NCBI GenBank assembly: GCA_032622095.1
Contig: CP136064.1
Span: 195,887,948 to 195,951,947, forward strand
DNA from: Siphonodentalium dalli
Taxonomy: Eukaryota; Mollusca; Scaphopoda; Gadilida; Siphonodentaliidae
Direction: 5' to 3'
DNA: 64,000 nucleotides
The translations under genes and the position numbers were made by a program. Of this stretch, positions 35,671 through 49,214 are shown one piece after another. Each line of letters starts with the position of its first letter. Position 1 is the stretch's first letter. The notes under the pieces are model-generated. The model was not told the DNA's origin. It worked only from the letters and a program-made list of their open reading frames with translations, and made no database searches.

Positions 35671-36242
35671 AATTGGCTATTAATGATAATTAATGAAGAT
35701 TTAGTTAGAAGTCAATGAAAATATTAAATTTTCAACTTTCCATCGCCATTTCCATCGCCATTTTGGGACACAGAAGGGACACATTTTCGGTATATTGCTC
35801 ATTATTATCGGATTAGGATTGGACAGCGTTGCGTTGGTGCAACTAGCCAATTGCGTCAATAGTTTCGTTTATATGGAAACAATCTGGTGAACTTTAGAGA
35901 ATATCGCCCAATTTTACTAATTTCCGGAGCCATTTTGTCATTATTTTGTGAATAGATGGCATCAGTTCGGCTGAAACTGGCACTAGGGTTATACCATGGG
36001 TTCATATCTGACTCGAATTAGTATATATTCAGTATACTGGTGTGTTCGATGCCGGATATTCAGGGCATTAATATAGTAATTGATTATTTCTTCGAAATCT
36101 ATTTGGAATTTGAGGACACCGAAGAGTCCAATACTCGTGATATGGATCACAATTTTCAGGTATTGATTTAAAATTATATATGTTGGCACAAACGGCCATT
36201 TAAACCAATAGTTTTCTTATAAATGGAAAAATATTACAGGCA

Positions 36243-36756
36243 TGCACGGGCGGCGTTCGTTGCAGAAATATTCATGTTTGTTCCAATCGCCATTAACAGA
36301 AGGAATATTAAAATATATATAGTTTTGTTCATATGCCAAATATAATCAGCGCGTAAATAGTATATTGTCGTCAAGGCGTACGATGGTGTACGAGCCTTCT
36401 CGTGTTACAGAAGTTTTGCTTCTGTTTACATAACACAGCGCAATGCTATTGGTAATCACACACAAATGATATAAACGCTCTTTATTATTTCCATATCAGG
36501 AAAACAGTAACAAATAACGCTCTTTGTGTTTACCATATCCGGATCTAAACAAAAGCCAGGTTCCGTAACTTTTTTGCTTTTGTTTACATTACGAAGGAAA
36601 AACATTTGACAATATACGTACTGTTTATGCCATATTTCTGATTGGTATAAGAACAAGGTCTGTCTATATTTTACTATTCTTTCTGTTTATGGTGGTTTTT
36701 GGCGGAGCTGAATATTTTAACAGTATACCCACCGCCAACGCCGCCCGTATCTTTAA
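36243..36756. mobile_element. TIR element, family GGCGGCGTT, copy 2
   Basis: It matches 1918-2438 along its length: CACGGGCGGCGTTCGTTGCA at the left and CCAACGCCGCCCGTATCTTTAA at the right. It carries paired ACGCTCTTT motifs at 36476 and 36518. Confidence 0.7.
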
Positions 36757-37213
36757 AATATATATAGTTTTGTTCATATGACAAACATAATCAGCGCGTA
36801 AATAGTATATTGTCGTCACGACGTACAATGGTGTATACGTAACCAAGAGCCTGCTCGTGTTGCAGAAGTTGTGCTTCTGTTTACATAACACAACGCAATT
36901 TTATTGGTTAATCACACAAAAATGATACAAACGCTCTTTATTATTTCCACATCAGGAAACCCGTAACAAATAACGCTCTTTATGTTTACCATATCCGGAT
37001 CTAAACAAAAGCCAGGAAACGTAACCATTTTTGCTTTTGTTTACATAACAAATGGGGGAAAAATTCACAATAACATACTGTTTATGTCATATTTCTTATT
37101 GGTATAAGAACAAGATCTGTCTATATTTTACTATTCTTTCTGTTTATGGCGGTTTTTGACGGAGGTGAATATTTTAACAGCATACCCACCGCCAACGCGC
37201 CCGTATCTTTAAA
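36752..37213. mobile_element. TIR element, family GGCGGCGTT, copy 3 (left end missing)
   Basis: It follows copy 2 directly, resuming at the internal AAAATATATATAGTTTTG and running to GCGCCCGTATCTTTAA. The first 60 bases of the family are absent, so this is a tandem duplication by slippage or unequal exchange, not a second insertion. Paired ACGCTCTTTAT motifs at 36932 and 36974. Confidence 0.7.
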
Positions 37214-40175
37214 TGTAAATCCCATTCAAGTGTATATTCCATAAGAAACGGCAAACTAAACATAAAAACCATAAAAAAAAAAATTCTAAGAAGCGGATTT
37301 TATCGGATTTTGGATATGTTGATTCTACCCGAAAAATGACATAAAAAACAGCTTATTAACCATTTGTTCTAGTTCCGATACTTCAACGACAAGACTAGTG
37401 ATCAATTTGAAAGAAACATTATTCAAAGCTTATGGTTCATATTCCAGTCACAAGGCAATGTAATTTCCCCGAAATACAAACTGACATAAAACTTGACGTC
37501 GTTCACGACAAAAACAAGGTTTGACGTGACCAATTTGAATTCAAATTCAAATTCAAAACGGAACAAAACTATTTATGAAACGAATATACACAAGTATAGC
37601 ATGTGCGAAGTCTACCCGCCGGATATGTGTGTATTTGTCCACACGGCCCCCGAAGCAAGAGCCATTGCTCCGTCTATTGAAGCGGCACATAAACTTTATG
37701 CCGCAAATTGATATTTGGGGATAAAGATAGGTCGCACTCTTAGAATAAATGTGAATAAATTCTGCACAGTTTGAATTACATTTGATCTTAAACAAAATTG
37801 TGTAGAAATGACATGAGTGAATAAGTGGACAAAATTATCGTGTTCTGTGGTAGTTTTTCGAGTGGTGTGGTTCCTATAGAACACATCTCATCTAATAACT
37901 ATATGATACACTCACATATTCACTCATATTCAACATTGAGGAAATTCCACCGATATGCGTCATTTCTACACATTTTTTTTAAACATTAAATGTAACACAT
38001 ATATATTGTGTAGAATGTATTTGTTCTATGAGTGTACACATTTATGAGACTATTTATTCCATGGGAAGATTGATGAAGTGGTGAAACCTATCGCATCAGA
38101 AAACAAAAAGACTTTCTCGTCTACAACATTTAACAAAATGAAGTCCTAAAGTTAGCGAGAGTTATATATATCGGTGAAACAAAAGAAAAACATAAAATTT
38201 TCACTATATATATATATATAGGCCGTTCATGCAACCAGAACGGTGGATTCGATTTCGATTTATCAAAAGATATATATACTCTCTATTATCGCAGTGCTGC
38301 TCTATTATCGCGCTGGCTCAATTATAGACTTGAAAGGAAGCCTGCTTGAGCATCTACGTAAAATAAAGAATTCCAAATGGTAAAAGAGATATGAATTGTC
38401 AGACAGTAACATTTTAAAGAAGTGCCAATCATCCGTGATGGAACTTGACACCTGTGTTATCGAAGAAATCACGAATCGTTAAATTGGTTGCCACTCATCG
38501 AAAATGAGAGGTGATAATGGCTGGGTATAGCTGTACAACATTGGAAATAGATACCACGAACTCCGAATAATTATCACTCTTTTCGCAATAGAGAGGACTT
38601 GCACTATTCACGAGTTTCGGTTTGAACGATTTCTCAGAACTGTTACATAATAAGTTATACGTGTGAACGATTACACGGGACCGTTACATCAGAAGTTATA
38701 TATGTGACGATTACACGGGACCGTTACATCAGAAGTTATTTATGCACGTGTGTTCAGAAGCTCACAGAATGATTTTTGACATGTTTTGGTATTCAGACAC
38801 GAAAATAACTCCGAAATCAAACATGTTTTGTAAATGGAATTTAAACAAATATATCTCATCTGAGCCTTCAAGTCGTCGGTAAAGTTCGAAAAACGCTCAT
38901 TTGTACCATCTCATGAGCAACCTAAGAACGCTCTTCGTTGTTCCACCATGAGAAAATTCTAGGCCCAATGTTTCTAAAGTCTATGAATTGAATAAGTATC
39001 TCTGTGGTTAGAGTCCGTATTTATAAATGTGTGTAACGTATTTATCGGCCTAGTTTGATTCCACATGAACCGCAATGTAAAACAATTGAGCATAATCAGT
39101 CGATATGGTTTTAAACTCCAAGGTTAGATTAACTATCTATATATACTCGAAATTTAGCATTTATATGGCATATATATAGTTTCGTTACAGGTATAAGATA
39201 AACCCATACAAAGATTTCCAAATATTAGATATCAATGCAACGTTTGAGTCACTAATACATGATCTACTTGAATGTATATAAGTCAATAATAGACATCACC
39301 TCACATATTAATTTCCATTTATTTAACCACGTGCCTAATTTCGGTTCAACGGAGAAATAAACGCTCTTATTTTGATATGTATCCGGGAAAGGTTGACCAA
39401 AGACTTATTATTTGCCACGATATTTTACGCTGTTGTGAGTGTGGCTCACCGTTTGAGAAATTAGCAAATTTAAATTTATAGTTTTGCATGAAATCCTGGC
39501 GTATTTGGTGCAATATACCACTCTGTTACATGATTGACCGTCTTATATACAGAGGAGTGGGCATGTTGTGGAACAAAACAAACTGGTGCAGTTAAGGAGA
39601 AGTTCCGATAATTTCAATAAAAGACTATATATTAAAAATAAGATTATCTTTCACAAATCTTCAGTAGCAACCAAACGACCTAGAGTACCCGCTGATGATA
39701 ATTTGCAAAAAGTGTGGAATGGAGGTAGAAACCGAAGAACAAATCGTTGCGATGACCCATTTATAAAAATCTAAGATAGCGTTTATTCGTGGAAATAAAC
39801 GACAATATTCAGACGTTTAATAATATGGCTGACTAACAAGAAATTCTTAATCATTTTGAGAAATGATGAACCCAAACATGTGTAATGGCATCTGCAACAT
39901 GGTCCAACTATTTCTACAAAAACGGTGTGAATCACCAAAAATTGAAAAATAATATGTTTATGTTACTATACTTATAATCACATTTTATTTATGTAATTGT
40001 TTTGACATTGGCCTCGTGTGGGCGTATCTGTCAATATCTATATATCTATCCGCGATAAAATGGCTGTACTTTTGATTGAAGAACATGGGTTTGTTCTTCC
40101 AACGTAAATGCTAATGTCTAAATCGTCTAAATGAACAGGACCCACCACATCGCGGCATATATAACATGTCATGTT
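37214..40175. other. Intergenic, no gene recognised
   Basis: AT-rich. The only structure seen is a short tandem repeat at 38628-38745 (unit about 41 bp, CGATTACACGGGACCGTTAC). The ORFs here overlap on both strands and match nothing I know. Confidence 0.4.
38628..38745. repeat. ~41-bp tandem repeat, about 2.7 copies
   Basis: Unit GTGACGATTACACGGGACCG followed by TTACATCAGAAGTTATATAT. The first copy is partial and diverged. Confidence 0.8.
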
Positions 40176-40320
40176 GTAAGTAAGTAAGTTAGTAAGTAAG
40201 TATAATGCTTTATTCTCAGCCAATGCATGTTATATAATTATGGAACATGAGAAAACGGATATACACTATTTACAGTTGAGAACATGTCCAGGGGTCAATA
40301 CAATGAAGCATTTTCTTGGT
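40176..40320 (-). mobile_element. LINE/SINE-like 3' end, minus strand, copy 2
   Basis: (AAGT)n, then ATAATGCTTTATTCTCAGCC, ACATGAGAAAACGGATATAC and ATTTACAG, in the same order as 30941-31065. No ORF. Confidence 0.5.
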
Positions 40321-43267
40321 AAGATTCTACAATTGTTTGTGCCAATATGAGGCTGTGTGTGATGTAAAATGATTGTATCAGCCTATCGGTATGAAACTTC
40401 CAACTTTTGAAATATTTTTACCAAAGTTGACGTGAGACATCCACCAAGCCACCCAACACCCCCACATGTCAGCCCCACCATCACCGTGCCCATATTTTGA
40501 TTAAATTGTATGGTCGGGAGACGATACAACTTAACCAGATATACTTTATAGAGTATCTCTGACTTAACTATTAAACTGTTAATTACACGTATATATTTTA
40601 CATAATTTAGTGTACAAATATAAGGCTCAACTTTCGCTGTACTATGAAACCACTGTGGTAGTTAACACAATTTTTTTCTTACAAATTAATTAATACGACG
40701 TGCATTTGTCTTTACATGTATAAAATTATTCATAATATTGACCCCAGGTATGGGAACTTAAGCGCGTGTCGAGTATGATACGCCAAAGCTTCAAAACTCA
40801 GAGGCATCACATAGTCGACAACAGTTCAACGGGATAACTACTCCTAACCAGCAGGGGTCGTGATTTTCTCCTTAAGATAACGATAATTCGCGTGATCTCG
40901 CGATATATCCAACAGAGATCTCAGCGAGTTACTCCACCCATCACACACCGTCGTAAATCAGGGGTCCATCAAACTTATCTAATTGGCCGAATCGAATGTT
41001 TCTTTCGAATATACTGCTGGGTTGTGCATATCATGTTTCCAGAAATTATGTGCGAAAATCCTCACGGGGATATTGAGACGTCGCCTTGTTAACAGACATT
41101 AAATTATGCATGGTGCATTGACATTGGAGGTGAATGAAGGATTATTATTTGTCTATCAAATACCTTATGTCCGCAGGGTGGTTGTTGCATTTTGGGTGAC
41201 AACACTTGGCTATGTATATATATATATAGATGTATCTTCTCCAGAGAATGTCAAATCCACAGACGACGGGGTGTTCCCCTCTACTCATATATAAAAACAG
41301 GTTTAAGACGTTTAACTCCGATAGTTGGTACCATAAATTCGCTTTTAATATGGTGTATCACAATCTGAGCTATCGTCCGACTTTCTATATATTTATTTTC
41401 TCACACACCAACGACAATTGTCTGGACAGATGAAATGGCTAAAATAATTATGAATTTGTGGCATTTCATAATGGACAAAACTCTGTATATATAGTTCACG
41501 GCATCTATGCCGTTACATATCATATGTATATGTCATAGACTGTCACTATTGATTGGACACAGAAAAAGTGAAAGTAGAACATGTATTTACCGCGAAGTTC
41601 GTGTTGTGTGGCTTTGTGAATTTGAAGAATAATCGAAATATCAATTTTGGCATTTCATATAAACAAGGCACCCACCCATATGTTACCATAACTTAAGTTG
41701 AAACGTTATCCCCTTTTTGTATCTATCGTTCTGTGGACAGTGTTCCAAGCCTGTGGATAGAGACAATGTCGTGTTCAACATTAAACACCCCCCCCCCCAC
41801 TGAACACATGTTTATACCTCAGATATAGGCCACTTGAGATTAGATACCCCCAAGTTTAGGAGTGATAATTCTAGTTATGGTAGCTTGATCACTAACGACA
41901 TGCTGCATTGACTCAAAATCCAAACTGCCTTTGAATCTGAGATAATTGTTACAGTGATGTTAGACTGTTTTTTTTTCCCATTTATATTATGTACTTGTTC
42001 TTAATTGTGCGTGAAACTGATAAGGTAGTATCAAGGCGCTATGCGAACTGGAGGAATGTACCATTCTACTACATGGTCAATTTGGATATAATATTCGTAA
42101 AAATTACTACTTTGAACAAGATTATTCTCCATTTATATTTGATCACCCTACCGGAGTGTTTCATATCACATTAAACGCTTTATTGCTATTTGGATGATAA
42201 CTCAAACGCCGCATTATGTCATTTCTGGCGGTGCTCATGTTGATGTAAAATATTATGCTTCAATCATTAGTAGCTACCGTTTCTCTCAAAAAATTCTTGG
42301 AATCATTATTGCACAATAAAGCACTCTGTTTCTACAATTAGAGGCACCTCGCTACCCACGAAAATTACATTATCTACAAAACTGCATCACATTGTTCCAC
42401 GGGAATGTTTGCAGTGAAAAATGGGTTTCCAGAGGCAATGGTCCGCGACAGCCAACATATTTATGTTCTGCTAATAACCAACAAATAGGAGAAATGATTA
42501 TAATATAATGACAGTTTGCAGGTGCACCCAGTCTCAATATAATATGTACAGAAGCGGGTGATGGTTTTATCGAGGCATAGAGAACGCACTCCGCAGACAC
42601 AGGTGTTTTCGCTCTGAATCATCTCTTAATGCGAAACTACGGCCCCGAAATCATCTGGAAGACTCTTGATGCGTTTGTCAGATATATTTTCTCCCAGATT
42701 ATCCTGATATGTAAATATTCGAAAGTTTGTGTAAACAATAATATCTGACAGCGGCCATCAATTTTATGACAGGGGATGTCCGAAGTTGGGTAATGTGCCT
42801 TGCAACCCACCAGTTGTTTACTTTCGCAGAAGAAGCAAATGAACAAAACGCCTATACCAGCTAGGGCGTCCCGAGTTGATTAACGTCTGTGGTTTGATGG
42901 CAGGTATAGGAAGCATTCAAGGGAAAGTTCGAGTTTCGAAGATGCTGCACCCAACTCGACATCAATTTAAGGACATTGTCCTTAATTTAAAGGCCCACTT
43001 AATTCTCGAACCCCCAGATTACATTATATAAACTATATGACATATATTATATACCATTTGAAGCTTCAAAACATTGTATTTTCAACTTACCCGGTGTAAT
43101 AAACTGTAAACATATTAATGTTTATGTTGAGGAACCGGCGTGTTTTTGTGCTTAAGTTCAATCTGGATCGTACTGAAATCATCACACAAAAGATTACACG
43201 ACATGATTTTAACACAGGAATGTCAGATTCTCTTACAACAGAATAATTATCCAATATGGCTCTCCAG
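40321..43267. other. Intergenic, no gene recognised
   Basis: AT-rich sequence with a poly-C run at 41787-41798. No coding frame is supported. Confidence 0.4.
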
Positions 43268-43269
43268 AC

Positions 43270-45174
43270 CAGGGGCCTGTTTCATGAAGCAATGTCATAA
43301 GATTATCTTAAGATGGACTTAATCTAAGATCTAAGGTGGATCTTATGATGTAACTTTTCCGTTTCAAGAACGCGTTTCACAAAACAAGATTAAGTCCTAC
43401 TTAAGTAGTAATTTAAGTTCGCGCGCTTTTAGACTGGCTCTCGACAATTTATTACAGCTATGCACAGAAAATGTTGGTTCTGTGTGTGTTATATGCCTCG
43501 GTACAGTGTCTGGTGACAGATACTAGGGCGTGTCTAAGAATAATTATGATATTTTAATGCAAGGGCGATAATCAGTATAATGACTGGTGCATACGTAACT
43601 GCACGAGCGCGCTTTTTAACTGTGTTTTCGCGTCAGACCCCATCCACACATAGCTTCATGCTTCCAATGCCTATTTTATACAAACGTATCGAGCTCAAAT
43701 ATATTATTGCAGTTATTAAAGTGACTTATACATCCTAACTCAGAATGTGAACCTTCACCCATATAACATGCCATTAAAGCGACGCGAGACATATGTTCGA
43801 TCCTTTCAATGCTGATATTAGGTTCGAATACACTATACGTCTTTGAAGGATCTATAATACCAGGAAACCGAATATGTCGCCAACACGGCATACACATACA
43901 ATACTCCACAATGGAAGCATTGAGCTAAACGCTCTTTATTGATTGCCAACATTCATGGAATACTAACACAAAACGCTCTTTATTTATATTGCTATAATGT
44001 GAATAGGACTTCATATCGTGCTCCAAATAGACTTATTTCCAATCTGAGACACACTTGTAGAAGCCATATATAAATGATGTTAGTGCCATTTGCTCTGGTT
44101 CTGTTGACAAATGTGCTAAACGCCTGTTATAATTAACAAACTGCGTATGAACTTCGAAAGTACGTTACGTTGAACGACATTCTGCATATATGTTTTAATA
44201 AAAACCAAATCAACGACTTCTAATAAAGAGCGTTTATAATTAACAACACGTGAACAGACGGCCGGTTCACAGGCCCCTGGGGAAAATTCCTAAATACCAA
44301 TATAGACTATACCACTGGTATATTGGTATTTTAGTAATTCCCACAGGGGTCTGTGGGCCAGTTCACAGTGAGATTATATGTTCTTTCGCGGATCCCGGTG
44401 TGCCCGCGTGGTCCGTATACTATATACATGCTATATATCTTTTTATTTCATAGTTAATAGATTATGATAATATACATAATAATAATAAAATAACACATAT
44501 TATGTATTATTATCTTGTTGATATATATACGGGGTACATATACAATACATTTTTACAATCAAATTATAACATAATAATATAGAAAGGCAAGTAAATAATA
44601 ATAATAATAATAGCTGACATAAGCATTTATAAAAAAAAAACTGAGTATAAATCATTCACTATTATCCTCGATGTGAAAATGTTCGGACTACAGTGCGATT
44701 GTGCGATTTGAATCGCAAATGATGTTCAACTCTATGTAAATATATTCTTTTTGTAACAGCAATTATAAATGTATATACAGTCCGGTCTTGGCGGTTTACA
44801 GTTAGTAGGGGACACCCCGCCAATCTTGCAACCACTGGCCACGTCACTGCTATAGCTTACCAGTTGGTTATTAATTACTACCATTTCTGAAACACTCCTC
44901 CGTGCTAGCAAGGTGTTATTCAGTTAAATGTGTTTATAATAATATATACATGAACTAGATCCCATCCACATTTCGGACCAACCGCGGATCACAACGTATG
45001 TCTTAACTTTAAGATTATCTTATGACACCTCACACCAGTCTTAAAGTTAAGACCAAAGTTAAGACCATCTTAGGTTAAGACTTTGTTCGTGAAACGCACT
45101 TATGACTGAAGTTTGAACTTATGACCATCTTAAGTCCCAACTATGTCATAAGTTGCCTTCATGAAACAGGGCCC
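43270..45174. mobile_element. 1.9-kb GGGCCTGTTTCATGAAG TIR element, copy 1
   Basis: The left end GGGCCTGTTTCATGAAGC...TGTCATAAG is inverted at the right end, CTTATGACCATCTTAAG...CTTCATGAAACAGGGCCC. Inner TIR parts (ATCTTAAGATGG, TTAAGTCC) extend it. The interior holds paired ACGCTCTTTATT motifs (43930, 43974), an inner palindrome (44259-44370), a (TAA)n tract and no coding frame I recognise. Non-autonomous. Confidence 0.75.
44259..44370. repeat. Inner palindrome of TIR element copy 1
   Basis: GGCCGGTTCACAGGCCCCTG pairs with CAGGGGTCTGTGGGCC plus AGTTCAC, and AAATACCAATATAGAC pairs with TATATTGGTATTT. This copy has lost part of one arm relative to the one at 46168-46281. Confidence 0.75.
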
Positions 45175-45176
45175 AG

Positions 45177-47048
45177 GGGCCTGTTTCATGAAGCAATGTC
45201 ATAAGATTATCTTAAGATGGACTTAATCTAAGATCTAAGGTGGATCTTATGATGTAACTTTTCCGTTTCAAGAACGCGTTTCACAAAACAAGATTAAGTC
45301 CTACTTAAGTAGTAAATTAAGTTCGCGCGCTTTTAGACTGGCTCTCGACAATTTATTACAGCTATGCACAGAAAATGTTGGTTCTGTGTATGTTATATGC
45401 CTAGGTACAGTGTCTGGTGACAGATACTAGGGCGTGTCTAAGAATAATTATGATATTTTAATGCAAGGGCGATAATCAGTATAATGACTGGTGCCTACTT
45501 AACTGCACGATCGCGCTTTTTAACTGTGTTTTCGCGTCAGACCCCATCCACACATAGCTGCATGCTTCCAATGTCTATTTTATACAAACGTAACGAGCTC
45601 AAATATTTTATTTCAGTTATTAAAGGGACTTATACATCGTAACTCAGAATGTGAACCTTCATCCATATAACATGCCATTAAGGCGACACAAGACATGTGT
45701 TCGCTCCTTTCAATGCTGATATTAGGTTCTAATACATTTATTATACGTCTTTGAAGCATCTATAGTACCAGGAAACAGAATATGTCGCCATGAATGGCAT
45801 ACACATACAATACACCACAATGGAAGCACTGAGCTAAACGCTCTTTATTGATTGCCAACATTCATGGAATACTAACACAAAAGGTTCTTTATTTATATTG
45901 CTATAGTGTGAATAGGACTTCATATCGTGCTCCAAATAGACTTATTTCCAATCTGAGACATATTTGTAGAAGCCATATATAAATGATGTTAATGCCATTT
46001 GCTCTGGTTCTGTTGACAACTGTGCTAAATGCCTGTTATAATTAACAAACTGCGTATAAACTTCGAAAGTACGTTACGTTGAACGACATTCTGCATATGT
46101 TTTAATAAAAACCAAATCAACGACTTCTAATAAAGAGCGTTTATAATTAACAACACGTGAACAGACGGCCGGTTCACAGGTCCCTGGGGAAAATTACTAA
46201 AATACCAATATAGACTATACCACTGGTATAGTCTATATTGGTATTTTAGTAATTCCCCCAGGGGTCTGTGGGCCGGTTCACATTGATATTATATGTTTTT
46301 TCGCGGATCCCGGTGTGCCCGCGCGGTCCGTATACTATATACATGCTATATGTCTTTTGATTTCATAATTAATAGATTATGATAATATACATAATAATAA
46401 TAATAAAACAACACATATCATGTATTATTATCTTGCCGATATATATACGGGGTACATATACAATACATTTTACAATCAAATTATAACATAATAATATATA
46501 AAGGCAAGTAAATAATAATAATAATAATAATAGCTGACATAAGCATTTATAAAAAAAAAACTGAGTATAAATCATTCACTATTATCCTCGATGTGAAAAT
46601 GTTCGGACTAATTGTCTCAACATGATTATTGTCTACAGTGCGATAATATATAGTCTGGTCTTGGTGGTTTACAGTTAGTAGCGGACACCCCGCCAATCTT
46701 GCAACCACTGGCCACGTCACTGCTATAGCTTACCAGTTAGTTATTAAATTACTACCATTTCTGAAACACCCCTCCGTGCTAGCAAAGTGTTATTCAGTTA
46801 AATGTGTTTATAATAATATATACATGAACTAGATCCCATCAACATTTCGGACCAACTGCGGATCACAACGTAGGTCTTAACTTTAAGATTATCTTATGAC
46901 ACCTCACACCAGTCTTAAAGTTAAGACCAAAGTTAAGACCATCTTAGGTTAAGACTTTGTTCGTGAAACGCACTTATAACTGAAGTTTGAACTTATGACC
47001 ATCTTAAGTCCCAACTATGTCATAAGTTGCCTTCATGAAACAGGGCCC
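45177..47048. mobile_element. 1.9-kb GGGCCTGTTTCATGAAG TIR element, copy 2
   Basis: It repeats copy 1 in the same orientation, two bases after copy 1 ends, at roughly 95 percent identity by eye. Differences are point changes and small indels, such as a 100-base region near 46610-46660 that is shorter than in copy 1. Neither copy has a transposase. Confidence 0.75.
46168..46281. repeat. Inner palindrome of TIR element copy 2
   Basis: The arms meet at ACCACTGGT near 46221 and run from GGCCGGTTCACAGGTCCCTG to CAGGGGTCTGTGGGCCGG. About 50-bp arms, nearly perfect. Confidence 0.85.
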
Positions 47049-47650
47049 TGGACAGCAGTTTTGAATGTAAATATTGAAAAATACAAATCCAGTCCAGATC
47101 AACAAACGGTTAGTTTCTTTTAAGTCAGTGTTTATACGTCAAATGATAAATCTGTAGAAGATATAGTCGTTTAAAGTCGCATTCGTGGGGATTTACACGA
47201 TAGTTTATCCAAAACTGATTTCATGGATATGAGAAAACATTTCAGCACAAAAAATATATAACCAGGGGATTCCCCAACTTATTTCCCGACGCCAGATAAT
47301 TATTGAGGCCAAACAAATAACTACTGGGTACCGGTACTTAAATGTGTTTGACGTATCGGTAACGGTAGTTTGGGTTATGCGCTTTTAATTAAACTATATT
47401 GGGTATTTTGCAACGAATCGAGCTCCCATCAACCACCAGATTTCGCAAATGATTTTCCATGAAAATTATAAGTGCTCAGTAATTTCTATAGCAGACATTT
47501 TCATTTAGAACGTCATGGGATTTTTATTTGGATATCTATTTTTTTTAAAGATAAAATCGACCGATCTATACCCACAGAAAATTCAAACATGAAATTATTT
47601 CTGTCACTAGAATGTTTCTAACTTTATTTGTCTTTTCGACAAGCATAATT
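47049..47650. other. Intergenic, nothing recognised
   Basis: AT-rich with no supported gene or repeat. Confidence 0.4.
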
Positions 47651-49214
47651 ACCCTTGGAACAAACGTCGCACTACCGACGAATCGAATTCAATTATTTGA
47701 ATTAACCTTGGAACAAACGTCGCACTACCGACGAATCGAATTCAATTATTTGAATTATATTCGTCGGTAGTGCGACGTTTGTTGCAAATAAATGCGAGTA
47801 GACGTACTACCGACGAAGAATGCGTGTGGTCAACACGAATTTAATTGCTGATGCGTCTGAGATCCGTGTTTGAAACAAACGTCGCATCACCGTCGACTCG
47901 AATTTAATTCGGAGACATGCAAACGAGCTGCATAATGATATGCTAATGAGGGAATTCCAATTAAAACTGGAAAACACCAACGAGCATGACGTAATTTGGT
48001 GGTATTTGAAGTCGAGTCGACGAAAGTGCGACGTTTGTTTCAAATTAAATGCGAGTATATATAGACACACTAAATAAATATTTATTCCGTTTGGATATAC
48101 ACGCTACACGTGCATGGACGTGTGCAAATTTAGCATCAACGATGGGTTGAAATTGTTCTTGTAATTTGATTTTCCAGCAATGAATTATTGGGGAATTTGT
48201 TGTTTTTAGACCAACATTTGCATATTTTCCTACTTTTGGTCCAACATTTTGACTGAAATGGCCTGTGTCCTGGTCCCTCATGACCCCCGTGGCCAGCCAA
48301 AATAACTGCTAATTATTTTCCTATGTTTCTGTTCAAAATTATGAACTTAAATGGTCATCAGTTGGAAATTTTCCAACCTTCGTGGGGGTGTCAGGTTGGA
48401 AAGTGTCAGCACTTGGAAAGCTTGAGGCCAGTCTAATGCTATATATAGGTTTTTGCGGTTTTCATGTTCAAAGTTTTCTCCCGCTGTGCCAAACTATGAT
48501 CGGATTTTCAGGTTCAGATCTCTGATTTTTCTTCTACTGGCAGAACCATGGTCCGCCCAGTGCATGATCACAAGTCTACTGATTCATTCAGAATAGGCTA
48601 TTATCCAGGCATGTGAAGGAACAGCCAAGGGGGTGCAAATTGAATTACGCAAATTTATTACCCCCCCCCCCCCAACCGAGACCCTATAGCCGTACGTCCC
48701 TGCCCGCCGTGGTTATTTTACCACGTGGTTTTAGATAGGCATACTGACGCAATATATAGTGATATAGCGCGTTGACCTCAACTTGCTATTAAATTGTTAA
48801 AACGGTACAACGTTTTCGTATAAAAATAAACTGGACCTGATTTCTTTCAGACAAGTTCAAAGCAAAATACCACCTAAAGAATCATGTCCGACCTAAAATA
48901 TGTATCAAATACCTACGAAATAGCGATATAAAACCATTAATTTCCACTCCTCAGAATAGTAACATTAATTTCGTCGCTTGGAAGTCAAAAGCCACATTTT
49001 CTCACTAAATTTTACGTTTTAGAATTGATATAAAACTTCCTTAGCCGTTTTGACGAAAACCCTTATGAACGCTTTATGCCATTTTAAGAAATCATTTAGA
49101 TTTGTCTTGAATTAAATGCGACGTTTGTTTCAACAGACGAATTATGAATTAAACTCGAGTCTAATTCTAATTGAATTAGATTCGTCGGTATAGTGCGACG
49201 TTTGTTCCAAGGGT
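47651..49214. mobile_element. Foldback element with nested inverted repeats, 1.56 kb
   Basis: The left end ACCCTTGGAACAAACGTCGC is inverted at the right end, GCGACGTTTGTTCCAAGGGT. The left TIR is duplicated in tandem (47655-47756), then appears inverted at 47758-47786. A second inner pair (GAAACAAACGTCGCATCACC at 47873 and GTGCGACGTTTGTTTC at 48024-48039) repeats the theme. The outer TTA/TAA flank is suggestive but not conclusive. ORFs inside look like shadows. Confidence 0.7.
48661..48673. repeat. Poly-C run
   Basis: Thirteen consecutive C inside the foldback element. Confidence 0.9.

Noticed and set aside
39568-39774. 68-codon basic frame
   Set aside because: No family recognised, and no splice or promoter context.
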